Positions 1 through 10,896 of a stretch of 64,000 nucleotides of DNA are shown piece after piece (position 1 is the stretch's first letter; each line of letters starts with the position of its first letter). Location of the stretch: contig CADCXC010000035.1 of assembly GCA_902806595.1 (NCBI GenBank), forward strand, positions 124,001-188,000. Direction: 5' to 3'. The position numbers and the translations under genes are program-made. Under the pieces are notes generated by a model. That model saw nothing but the letters and a program-made list of their open reading frames with translations. It had not been told where the DNA came from and ran no database searches. The DNA comes from Pyrenopolyporus hunteri. Its lineage: Eukaryota > Ascomycota > Sordariomycetes > Xylariales > Hypoxylaceae.

Positions 1-621
1 CTATCCCGAACCGCTGTTAAGGAGTCTCCTTTGATTGTTGGCTCATTATTGCAGTGCACCGGGCAATGAAATGAGAAAATGCCCCCACGAGATGCAATCC
101 GATATCAGATTCTATGACGGCCGACGGCGCTGTGCCCTAGACTTCCGAGTGAAAAATCATTGGCCGTTAAAAACGTTGCCGGCAGCGGCATCCGTCCGGG
201 TTATTTGGCAGACATTGTTTCTGTGACGGCAGGCCTACTCTTCACTAAGCACCTCTTCATCAATTTCTCCGGCACAATCTTCACAAGTCTAGGTCCTTAG
301 GTGTTCTGCTAATATACAACGGGAACCGATCAGTTGTCCTAGCATTTACACCTATGAATATCGTAAGCTCAGCACTCCTCACATACCAACACAACACCAG
401 AGCCCATTCTTCCAAAATAATAACAATTTACTCCCTCTCTAGAACACTCATCGGGTATATTGTTCTCTTTCTCCATCCTGGCGTCTATGTAAGGTACGCC
501 GACCCATCTGTGTAATATAACGGGGATATAAATTACACGACACCAAACCAATGCATAATGTAAGACTTCGTCGTCGTCGCTAATGCCGTTCCAAACGGCC
601 AAATCTTTGCGGCGCAAAGCT
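1..621. other. Left-edge intergenic DNA
   Basis: No gene is supported here. Short open frames exist on both strands but have no recognisable domain and no good start context. The part next to position 622 is presumably the 3' untranslated region of the minus-strand sirtuin gene. Confidence 0.5.
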
Positions 622-2163
622 CTATAATGCCGGTTTATCGCCTCCGCCTTTATCCTCCGGCTTGACGCCGTCCTCGGCTGTGATGGGCTTCTCCTTGGTC
701 GGTCGAATCGGCTCGTAGCTCAGGGTCGTTTTAGCGCCACCTTGGGTCTCCGCGTCTTTGTCTTTGTCTTCCTCTTTCTCCTTTTCGGTATCCTCTCCCG
801 CAGCAGGAACCGTTGTACTCGCCCCCCCGTCGTCCACGCGCTGCGGCGCATCAGCAGTGCCAACACCCTTTTCATCCCCCTCCTCAGCGCCATCTGGTGT
901 TCTCGTCTCAGCAGCTGATCCGTGCTGCCCTCCCTCCAGCTCTCGCTCTTGTTCTTGCTCTCGCTCTTGCACTTTCTCTTGTTCATGCTCTTGCCCCTGC
1001 GTCCTTACGTTAGCACCGGAATCGCCGTCGCCTTCCGCCACCGCGGAGGAAGCGTAGGAGGAGGAGGAGAAGCCCAACTTATCCTCCACGTCGCCGGCCA
1101 GCTGCTCGAGCTCGTCGCGGACCCTGTCCTCCCTCGCCGTGCGCGAGAGCTGGCGGGCCGCCTCCTCGTCGCCGACCGTGGCGCGCCACAGCGCCTCCAG
1201 CTCCCCGCGCCACCCCAGCTCGTCCGCCAGCCTGCGCACGCCCGAGTCGCAGTCGCCCAGCACCAGGACGTCGTCGGCGCGCGAGCCCAGGTCGCCCACG
1301 CGCTCGAGGTTGAACAGCACGCGGGGCACGCCGTCGCGCGCGCGCCGCGGCAGGCCCGCGAACGGGTGCACCAGCAGGCTCGTGCCCATGACCAGCATCA
1401 GGTCCGCGGCCGCCGGCACCGAGATGTGGGCGTAGAAGGCCTCGGGCAGCTGCTCGCCGAAGAAGACGATGTCGGGCTTGACGAGCCCGCCGCACCCGGG
1501 CGCCGGGCACCGCGGGGGCTCGCCGCGCCGCACGTGCTCGCGCATCTCGTCGTCCGGGTACGCGGCGCGGCAGTCGACGCAGCGCTGCGTCGCGAAGCTG
1601 CCGTGCGCCTCGACGATCTTGTCCGCGGGCACCCCCGCCGCGCGCTCCAGGCAGTCGATGTTCTGCGTGAAGAGCATGCGCAGCAGGCCCTTGCGCGCCA
1701 GCAGCGCGATGAAGGCGTGCGACACCGTCGGGCTGAAGTTCCCCGGGTACAGCTCCTTGGCCAGGAGGTAGAACGGCTCCGGGTTGCTGCGGAAGAAGTC
1801 GATTTCGAAAACCGCCTCCGGGTGCGGGAGGTTGAACCTGGACAGGTTGTGGTAGAGCCCCGTCTTCGGGGAGCGGAAGTCGGGGACTGTGATGTAGTAA
1901 GTACGTGTATTCGGATATGCGCTTTATGGGATAGTGCGATATATGGTTGATATGATAAGGCTGCATGAGACCCGAGATGGAAAAATCAGATGGAAAAAAG
2001 GAAACTCACTTCCAGCAGCGGTAGAGATGCCCGCGCCGGTCAAGACAACGATATTTTTTGCGCCGCCATCCTTGATAAACTGGGCGACGGCGCGAAGGCT
2101 GCGTTCGGATAGCGTGTCCGGTGGCGTGTCCGGATCGATGAGATGCGATGTCTCTTGACCCAT
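622..2163 (-). CDS. HST2: NAD-dependent protein deacetylase, Hst2-type sirtuin
   Basis: Two exons: 2163..2010 and 1886..622, 472 aa. The 123-nt intron (GTGAGT donor, CACAG acceptor) interrupts the NAD-binding signature, and splicing joins GAGISTAAG to IPDFRSP exactly as in sirtuins. Class I sirtuins remove acetyl groups from lysines using NAD+; Hst2 is the mainly cytoplasmic fungal member. Visible motifs: GAGIS near residue 46, TQNID, the catalytic histidine in VEAHGS, a zinc module with CVDC and CPAPGC, and GTSLLVHPF. The catalytic core ends near residue 320. The last 150 residues are low-complexity, rich in Glu, Gln and Lys with a repeated EQE pattern, and probably disordered. The start at 2163 (MGQETSH) matches the usual fungal Hst2 N-terminus; the codon nine bases upstream is TTG. 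Family identity is firm; the Hst2 subtype is inferred from the MGQE start and core length. Confidence 0.9.
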
Positions 2164-3192
2164 CTTTCTCAACGATAGAGAGCGCGGGTTTGGCTTTTTC
2201 TGATGACGAGGCTTCTTCTTACGGCCTATTTTGAGTATTTTGAGTATTTTAATTTAGGGAGTGGAATGGAAATGTGGTTATGAAATAAAGATGGAACTAA
2301 TAATTCACGATGATCAGAATAAGAATGGAAGAAGTGTGGGTTTAAAGCTGAACGGAGGTTACATCATTTACTTTTTTTTTTATCAACGTTACGGCGTAGG
2401 CCGACCCAGGTACTGTACAATACCCTAGGTACCGTGCTGCCTGTATATACGTGCCTGTGTGCCTCCTTTGGTACCGTACCCATATTTATGAATATATTAT
2501 GCAGTCTGTGTGTTATCTAATCGTATGACACCGTCCCCGTCCGCGGTTTTAAACCATTTAGAGCATCTAGTTTAGTAGAACATGTCCCAAAGAGACTCTT
2601 ACATACGAGTTTGACTGACTGTATCACCCTTTTATCTCATGACTTTGATTGTCCATGTATTGTTATCACTCACCTATATGGTACATTAGAAGTCCGACGA
2701 TACATTATCCGGCACGCTGCCAAATCACACCAATCTATTGTCGTCACACGGTGCACATCGATTTCATGTGTTTGAGTAACCATTGCTCGTGTTTATCCTC
2801 CTCCGGACCGTGGCTCGGATTACCTAGGTAGCTCCTCACCCGCAGTTGGCCCTGAGTCGGAGCTTGAACTTGAGAATATCCTTTCTTGAAGACCTATCAT
2901 TTAACGTATAGAAAAGCTCATAACCCTCACGGTACCGAGTTCGCTGAGACATCCTCTCCATGCCGAGCCTGGTGGCGGCGTATTGGAATAGGTTCCCGTC
3001 TCACGCTCGGCTACTATACCTGGGTCCCTTCCCGATCCGATACAGAATGGTAACAATGCCTTTATACCCTTATTGCCGGACTGCCGCCCAAGTATGCCTT
3101 TATATTGCTTTCCTTTTTTTTCCTTTTCCGCACATCGCACATAATAATAGTACAAGTATACAACGGTCCGGATACCGACCGAACATGTTCAA
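2164..3192. other. Intergenic spacer
   Basis: About 1 kb between two minus-strand genes. It holds the presumed promoter of the sirtuin gene and the 3' flank of the transporter gene. TACC/GGTA-rich microsatellite text lies at about 2390-2480. No coding region is supported. Confidence 0.5.
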
Positions 3193-4933
3193 TCACTTAG
3201 CCCATTCCACCGTCTCGAGTGCCAACATGACAAGCACTAGCGTCGAAGGGAGGATCCTAGAATCCGTTAGTCATAATAACTCCTCGGTCTTGGCATAACT
3301 GAACCTACCAGATAACGTAGCTCTGGAATAGAATCTTTGACATGACCCCCTCATATACTCCGTTGATTTGGCAGATCTGTGCGAGCTGCAAAGCGCTCGG
3401 CGCGCCGGTGAGGAGGAAGCAGACGATGACGAATATCGGATCGTCCAGTATGCTAACTGGCACGTATTTGGCGAAGGCCGCCAGGATGGGAGCCATGATT
3501 ATGGTGGGTAATAACATGCGACTGATGAGCGAGGCTATTAGTAGCTTTTTACCGATTTGTTCTTCCTCCGGATCCGTGGTCTCGTGCGTTTGCGTGTTTC
3601 GGGCTAGGTTGGCTCCGAGTACCACTAGGATGAGGGGCACGGCGACACCACCGCTCTGGGACACTGCCCTGGTAACGCTGTTATGGACGAACGATCCTTC
3701 CTGGAAGAAGAGTCGCTGCAGGTCGGGGACGGAGGCTACGATAATGGCGAAGAGCATAGCCCACAGCGGCGGGTTCATGAACTCCCAAAGGAAGTTATAA
3801 ACTCGGAGCCAACCTTTCCATGCCGTGGCTAGGCCCTTCTGAACCGGATGGGGTAGGCCTCGGTACGCACGTTTCGAGGTTCGGATGATGAATTGCTTAG
3901 ATGACGTCTTAGCCTTATCGATGCCGCGTCGCGCGCGAGAATAATAACCTTTGACTCCGCTTGGAATGTCCGGGTCGCTCAGGTCCTGCATACGAGGAAA
4001 TATCATCATATCGCCAGGCCCGGCTGTTACCGTGTGACTGCTAGGGGTACTGGTGCCATGGCTATATGTTTTTGGCGTACGCTTCCTTGGCGCGCTTGTC
4101 TCGTCATCCGAATCCGCGGGCGATGCTACTGAGGTCCCAACTACAGGAGTTCGTCCAGCTGGCTCGTATACATCCGACTCGTCCGAGTCATCCGAGTCGT
4201 TCGCGTTGTCGCCGTCGGTAACGTTTCCGTCAAGACCCGGTATCAGAGTCCCGCTTGGAAGAGCCTCGTCCCTATACCTGCCCTCTTCCACCGTCTCATC
4301 CTGGTACTCCTCGTATCGACTCTTGGGGGCTAGGAGGACGTGGTATCCCCAGCTCCATCTAACCAGTTGTCCGAGTTGCTGGAATATTAAGAGATACAGG
4401 ATGCCACGCGCGGCTACCTCGTCGTCGGTGTCGCCCGGTATCCTGTCCCAATGGAGCCCCTTCAAAGTTTGTGAGAGTGATATGACCAGAGAAATCGGCA
4501 GCGAGTTGGAATTCCCAAACACGCCCATGGCAGTCACGAAGTTTGCCGGGCGTTTCTTAAACCGGAATATTTTGGATACGGATACGGATACGAGATAAGA
4601 GATGGCAGTCTGTATGACGAATATAATGGGGATGACTGCGAGGTCGACAAGCTTGTCAGCATTGAGCTGAGATGCCAATTTCGTGAAAACTGCCTCCCAG
4701 TCAGTATATGGTTTAATGGAAACAGGCGCGATTAGCTATATGCGCTTACTCAGACACGGCGTGAATAGCATAACGTTCAAGTTGGCCAAGAATTTCTGCT
4801 TGTCTGCATCAAAATGTCCTAACCTTGCGATGATATACCCAGGCAAGCTGACGCAGACGACTTCCAATACGGCCTCTAGGACGAGTAGTATTAGGTGGTC
4901 GAGGGAAGGATGAGAGTCGTGGGTGTTTCCCAT
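3193..4933 (-). CDS. Auxin-efflux-carrier-like transporter (Mem_trans family, YNL095C/Ecm3-like)
   Basis: Three exons: 4933..4750, 4689..3309 and 3256..3193, 542 aa from this start. Intron 1 (60 nt) joins LFTPCL to IFTKLASQLNADKL. Intron 2 (52 nt, with a GACTAAC branch site) joins FQSYVIW to ILPSTLVLVM, giving the end VEWAK. This is the PIN-like membrane transport family (PF03547), bile/arsenite/riboflavin transporter superfamily. N-terminal helices (residues 10-110) contain NLNVMLFTPCL and the conserved GNSNSLPISL. A hydrophilic, Asp/Ser/Thr-rich loop of about 150 residues follows, then a second helical bundle (WAMLFAIIVASVP, PLILVVLGANLA, MLLPTIIMAP). This two-bundle layout with a long central loop is typical of fungal members, probably in endoplasmic reticulum or other endomembranes. 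The substrate is unknown. In-frame ATGs at 4942, 5026 and 5038 would add 3-35 residues; 4933 (MGNTHDSHPSLDHL) was chosen because similarity to the family begins just after it. Confidence 0.85.
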
Positions 4934-5038
4934 TACTGTCATGCCCGTGGGTTTGGGCGTCCAGTCTACAACAAGGGGATTGTTGACCCGGAACGAAACC
5001 GGCCTTATAACCGGCAGGTCTATCATCTTGTCTAACAT

Positions 5039-7239
5039 GAGAGAATTGTGCCCACTAACGGCGGAGTCTTATCGTTGCCGTCGCCGTTGCCGTCGGCCTT
5101 ACTGTTTTGGAGGCAAGCTGGTGGTACTTAAACGGGAGATCGTCCTAAGAAAATGGATTCCCGGGATAGGCTTCGGTCGAGGTGGTTGGCGGAGTAATGG
5201 TTGAAGAATGGGCGCCGTCCTCAGGTGCTTCGATCGTCCCGTCGACCCCGACGCAAAGCTACGATTATCTGTTGATTCCGTCGAGAAATCCAACTGACGA
5301 AATCCAATGCTGGCTATTCAGACCAACTGCGGAGCCACTAAGATAAAAGTGAATCCGGGAGGGGAGGGTCTTCGGATGTATGAAAGAGAAGACAGAAGAG
5401 GGTTGATTGGGCGGTACCCCAGGAGGGATAAACTAATTATGAAGTAATAGGAGGGATCAAAGAAAGAAAGGGAAAAGAAAGGGGCTAAGCAGCTACTTGA
5501 CCGAAGCTATTGCTTTTACCTATTAGTGCTGTATGTGATGTGGTAGGCCGCCTAGAAGAAATGAATTGAGTGAATTTTGAAGGAAAATAGATGGGAGATG
5601 GGAAAAAATAAAGAACAGACCCAGGACGTCGAGCTCCGGGGAGTGCAGATCTTCTGATCCTGGCGTGCGCCCTGGAAGATCTCGAACGAGATAAGTTCCA
5701 ATGTATTCCATATTAGTACGTCTTTGTACAATGCACGTACCATAATACACGTTAAGAATCGCACTAATGAAACCTTGAATCGCATGCCCGGTACCTTGCT
5801 CACGGTAGTTTGCGGTAGGTTAGCGTATGTACTACGTCAGGTACAGTATACACATGCCTGTAGTAGTGCCTGGAAGGATGGCTGAAGCTGCCGAGCGGTG
5901 GTTGGGTTGCAGCGCTGCGGCAAGTGCTGCAGGTCCACTATTGAAACAGACTGGGTACATTCTTCGGATGCTAATTGATTGGCTTGTTCAGGGCGACAAA
6001 CAACCTTCCAGGGCCCTATGGTTCAGAGATGTGGGGGGTTTATCGGCTACATAGCCCTGTACTTTTCTGACGGATGGTACCTAGCTGCGCATCGGAGACC
6101 TCAATTCAATAGGTGCTATAAACATGATGTTTTGACGATGTACTTTATACGCTTTGACTCTTCTGTTCCGTTATTCTGATACCCTTAGCTCTTGGCACGA
6201 TACATTTTTCGAAGTTTGGTGTGTTGAGGCGTGTGTAATTCTGTGTATATGGTCCTCCTATCAGAAAAAGGAAGTGTCTCTCTAATCGTTGTCATTAACG
6301 CTGTAAATGGCAGATCCTTCGCTATGATGATGTTATTAAGTTGTAAATAGTGCAAATCCATACGCCACTACACCAACCATGGCTCCCCAATGAGACGTTA
6401 AATGCCTTACTCTAGGTACCTAAGGTAGTTCCGGAAGTATCAGCAACATGATCTACCATGTACCTGTCTCAAGCCTAAGGTATGTATACGGCGCGCTATA
6501 ATGACAAAGGTTGTCTACCATACTACGTAAATGTGCTTATTACCCGGTGGTCTGTACTAAAAGTCGTCTAGGCGTTCACCCCTAGCAGCTTACTCAGGCA
6601 ATTCTAAGCTTGGTCAAATATTGCCATTTATTTTAGCCTTAGTCTTACTTGGATCAACGATAAGCATCGTAATTAGTCCCTGGGGAAGCGTATATAGTCA
6701 GATAGGTACCTACTTGTCTGACATTTACGGCCAAGCCAAGAACTTATATTTTAACCGTTGCCAACTCCCCCCTCGCAACATGATTTTGGTATTTGAGATT
6801 ATATTACTTAAGCTACCTAATTGGTCATTGACCGTACAATCCAAATAACGCAGCATGGTCACCATGTTCTCAGCCCCTCTTGTTTCTAATGGTTTTGGGA
6901 TGAAATTATTGATTCTCGAATATGGCTACGGACGATAACGACAAGCTGACGCCAGCTCATCAATAGCCAACGAGCGACGCATTCTGACAGCTCAATAGGT
7001 TGTATATAGCATCATCGCTGCAACCGTCGATACTCAAGTGTACATACATATGTACCTGCAGGTATGTAAGTAATAGGGGACACAGCCTGGTCAGGTAGAT
7101 GGTAGATTAATGCCTTGCCATAGTGGTAGGTAGCGACGTCGGGGGCCGTGTTTGGGTTGATTAGGTTGAAAGTGATGACGATGGTGGCGATGACGTCGTC
7201 CGGATCTTATCAGTTGTGCGCTGCATATCTGTACGTATA
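5039..7239. other. Gene-poor spacer
   Basis: Rather AT-rich DNA with scattered GGTACC/TAGGTA text and many stops in all frames. The longest open frames (60-80 codons) show no domain, no plausible intron structure and no good start context. The first 300 bases are the presumed promoter of the transporter gene. Confidence 0.45.
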
Positions 7240-7731
7240 TGTCCGCAGGATTTCTATTGTTCAAAGTGGGTCGCCAAGGCGCCAGGCATCAAACTTTACT
7301 AAAAAGAGCTAGTAGGTACTCTCTCATATGAATTAGTATGCGAAGGTACAAAGTAAGGCCTTGAAAATACCACTCTACTACTAGTACGTCACCGTATACT
7401 ATTAAAGCTTTCGAAGAGCTTTCAAATACGGATACAACACGCTGTCCTAAGAGAACCTGATTTAACGAAAAACGAAAGAAAATTCGTACAATCGACCTAT
7501 AAGCATTTTCCCGAATTAAGTCACGATTATAGCTGCATACGCTGTCTCTATCGATAGGTATAATAGAATTAGGGGGTGCCGCGATACTGGCGGCCAGCGG
7601 TTGTAATTAGGTAGGTAGGTAAGTATCCTTAATATTAATTTGTATGGGATAGTACATACTAACCTTTTATAGTAAAGTTTGATGCCTTGGTGCCTTACGC
7701 CCCACTTTGAACAATAGAAATCCTGCGGACA
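7240..7731. mobile_element. MITE-like inverted-repeat element, 492 bp, TA target duplication
   Basis: The left arm, beginning TGTCCGCAGGATTTCTATTG at 7240, recurs as its reverse complement ending at 7731. The arms agree strongly for about 65-70 bases, including TCAAACTTTACT, and more loosely for about 50 more. Both outer edges abut TA (7238-7239 and 7732-7733), the target duplication of Tc1/mariner elements. The interior of about 250 bp has no open frame, so this is a non-autonomous element. The inner part of the left arm (about 7314-7355) matches the inner terminal repeat of the Tc1/mariner remnant at 9867-10534 at roughly 80 percent, with shared blocks CTCATA, AATT, TATGC and AAGGTACAA. That points to a common transposon family. 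Confidence 0.85.
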
Positions 7732-9866
7732 TATATGCGTGGCCCGGTGCAGGGGTACGTAATATTTGTGGCTTGAGGGGGTTGTGGCCTAGCCTAACAA
7801 TTTACGTGTCTAGGCAAACCCAGCTATGAGGGTCCTAGGCCACCCTTCCAATCGACCAGAAAGAACCTGCACACAACTAACTAAGCTGGAAGCTTCTAGG
7901 AGCGACACCATAGCTTCGTTTCCCCTCCCTCAAATGCTATACTTGCTATAGGTTGGCGTGTTAGCTGTTAGCCACCGAGGAAATGTTCACCAAATATGTA
8001 TGCACATATCATACATGTATGCATCGCGGCAACTAGAATTTTCTCCAATGCTGTGCCTCGCTGACAAAAGATATGGCTTACATGACCTTGGAATCCTATG
8101 CAGGCAGGCAGGCTGAGATCTATCTACGTCGCATTGTGACCTTGGTGGTAATGTAGTTTGACAACATCATTTGCGGGGTGGCCGGCTACCTGGGTATTGC
8201 AAAGGGAAAGATCACCGGTTGCTGTCCGCATTGGCATTTGGATTATGTGCGGTGATGTATTGCAGCATGCCCAAAACAATTCCCTGGCTGCATCTCCAAA
8301 TCGGCTCGTGATAATTTGTGAGAGCTTCCCCACCACCCTGGCATCTACCTGCGACTTCTCCAACCGCAAGTTGACCTCATCGCAGCCTCGTGCTTCTTCA
8401 AGTTTTTATGTAGTATCGTATCAGGGTGCTGTCGGTGCTGTCAGTGCTGCCAGCGTAGGAGCAGTCGCTAGCCAAGGAGAAGAGTAGTATGGAGAAAGAA
8501 GATAAAGAGAGATGGGGTTGGCAAGAAACCGATCTCTAATGATCTGCGATTCGTTACGTTAGAATACTGAAAGGGCATCATTGTTTCGTACCTACACTAT
8601 CTCGTGGATGGTTCAATGTTTAGCTTGATGTATTATCGACAAGTTATCGACAGCACCTAATTGGCTATATCCCCCAAGATAGCTCCAAGCTATGACCACT
8701 TTAAAACAAAAGGTACAGACAGTCAGCACCTTGGTACGAAGTACGTAGGTACATACAATACATACCACCACAAAGGTAATCGGCGTCTTTGAAACCAGAA
8801 ACGCGGGGCAGCACTTTCACAAGTCAACCACTAAAACTTGTAACTCGCTACTGCTGATTGGCATCGAATTGAGCAAAGTCTCCATCATTAAATCATCCAT
8901 CCTTTCCCAGCAAGGAACAGGAAGAGGAAAGAGAGGGAGAGAGGGAAAAGAAAAGGAAGTTACAAGCATTGAACGAGATTAACCACCACAACCACCAAAA
9001 CCACAACCGCCGCCACTACCATTACCACTTTACCATTACCACTTTACCAACACCACCATTACCGCCACCACTAACTACCTAACTAACTACTGCTACCATT
9101 ACATTACCACCCTACAAACTCCATCAACTCCACGTTACTAGGCTGAGCCGCTTTCCAACTCCATCCTTATTCCAAGGTTCCTGGTCTGAGGGTCCAAGGA
9201 AGAGCAGACACGTCTAGACGGTCTCCACAACCCAGAATCCGACAAACCACTTTGCCAATGTGCGCAATTTCTAACAGACGACTCCATTTCCAAATTACAT
9301 AGTGGTACCATCAAGCCTCGGCCGGCTTACATTTTCGCACGCTCCATTTTCTTAGAAGGAAAAAAAAACTCACCACTAATTAACGGCTACTCCTTCCACC
9401 ACAACTACAAACTACACGGCTGCATACTGCATATCACATACTTTCATATTACAGGTACCATACCTACCTAGGTATACCGCATACCATATACTACACATAC
9501 AAGGTACTACCTCCTCATTTTCTCTCTTCTTTGCCCTCTCTGTCCCTCCCTCCCTCCAAGGATCATCCATACGGAAAGATTAGCAAGCATTACGTACCGC
9601 CGGGAGCTTGACATCTGATGAATATCACAATTGGACAGCCTAAGCTAGTGTCTCGGAATTGACAAGGTTCGTGCAGCCCTACAGCGAATTTGGTTGCTTG
9701 AGTTTGTCTGGCTTCTCTCGGTTCAAGTGTGGGCTGTCAGACGAATAGCACAAATCGTTGTCCGGGATGGAACCCAATCATCTTCCTCCCACCTTATTAC
9801 CTGAACTTACCATGTCTACCCGAAGAGTCCGGCATGGGCTCCGAAATCCCATGAAGAAAAGAACTA
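7732..9866. other. Spacer with CCA-rich microsatellite tract
   Basis: No supported gene. From about 8980 to 9115 the plus strand is an imperfect ACC/CCA/TTACC repeat tract, followed by CT-rich and TACC-rich stretches to about 9560. A 40-codon frame starts at 9767 and runs into the left end of the transposon at 9867. The 5' leader of PBS2 transcripts could begin in this region, but that cannot be decided from sequence alone. Confidence 0.4.
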
Positions 9867-10534
9867 CAGGTCGCAGGGGTAGAAAGTAGTAGCGCGCTCC
9901 ACAGCCCCATATTCTAACCCAACATAGCTAAAAGGTATCTTCTCATACAAATTTATATGCAAAGGTACAACAATTCGATGATTAGGTAGAAAATTGAAGC
10001 TTTATTGTTGCTTTCCACCAGATTCAAGGCACGATCGAATTCTATTATACATTGAAAGGGACAGAGTCTTCAAAAAGTCCTCTGGCACTGCCTCCCAAGC
10101 CCTTTGAATAGCCTCTTTCAACTGTCGAGCGTTTAATGACTCTAGATCGTAATTTAATTCTAACCAATCTTTCATCCATGCCCATACGTTCTCGATAGGA
10201 TTCAAATCAGGACTATCCGGCGGCCATTCGATTGTATAGATCTCTAGACGGTCTAGCTCTTCAAAGGTCTCCCTGGCGGTATGGGAAGGGGCTCCATCGT
10301 GCTGAAAAACGGTCCGTACAGGTAGGCTATCTAGGAATGCCTTCACTTTTGGTAAAATCGTCTCGCAGTATCGCCTGGCCGTAATTTTGCCTTGACCTTT
10401 GGGGGGGCGAATTTACCACCACATCGAAGGTTTGTATCTTTACATACAAATTTGTATGAGGGTATACCTTCTAGCTATGTTTGGTAGAAAATGGGGCTGT
10501 GGAGCGCGCTACTACTTTCTACCCCCGGGACCTA
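9867..10534 (-). mobile_element. Internally deleted Tc1/mariner-like DNA transposon, 668 bp
   Basis: Inverted terminal repeats of about 100 bp (9867 to about 9975, and about 10425-10534) share the block GGGGTAGAAAGTAGTAGCGC and then CTCCACAGCCCCA. The element is bounded by TA at 9865-9866 and 10535-10536. Between the repeats lies only the C-terminal third of a transposase, so most of the gene has been deleted while both ends remain. A copy of this kind cannot move itself but could be mobilised by a full-length relative. It lies directly upstream of PBS2, ending 362 bp before its start codon. Confidence 0.9.
10002..10395 (-). pseudogene. C-terminal fragment of a Tc1/mariner (DDE_3) transposase
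   Basis: Reading on the minus strand from about 10395, the frame is open to its natural stop at 10002. It contains the second catalytic aspartate in FQHDGAPSHTA and the third acidic residue in the block SPDLNPIENVW, both diagnostic of Tc1/mariner and IS630-type transposases. The N-terminal DNA-binding region and first catalytic aspartate are absent, because the frame ends at an internal deletion junction near a GC-rich run at about 10400. The surviving part has no stops or frameshifts, so the deletion looks younger than most decayed elements. It is not a working gene. Confidence 0.85.
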
Positions 10535-10896
10535 TATAAACCGCTAATGAGCACCATTTTACCTAGGTACCGTAGACGACTCAAGATCCTTGTGGTCGAC
10601 GAATCGGTATTTGCGCCTTCGCCACTTTCTCATGTAGGGTTTTCCGATCCCTAGACGCCCAACCAGAGCTGCCCCATCGTCGCTTTATTATACAGGAAAA
10701 AAAAAAAATCTTCTGGTTTGTGCCATTCCCCGCCAACCAGCAATCCGATCCCGCCAGACCGCCTTCTACCTCTCCACCGATAAAAAAGAAAGAAAAGAGA
10801 AGAAAAATCTTACCGCAGCAATTCGCTATACGGTGATGATAGTAGAAGCGTATTCCTAGACCTTCCTCTGCTTTCCTCCGTCCCGACACCTCCACC
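10535..10896 (+). promoter_or_regulatory. Proximal promoter and leader of PBS2
   Basis: This 362-bp interval lies between the transposon right end and the PBS2 start codon. It includes a poly-A run near 10697 and an A/G-rich run near 10785-10805. The start has a favourable context (CACCATGG). No specific factor-binding site can be claimed. Confidence 0.4.

Noticed and set aside
922..1950. 342-codon frame on the plus strand opposite the sirtuin gene
   Set aside because: Its Arg/Ala-rich composition is the antisense shadow of the GC-rich sirtuin exon, and the minus strand has intact sirtuin motifs. Other frames at 758-1966 are shadows too.
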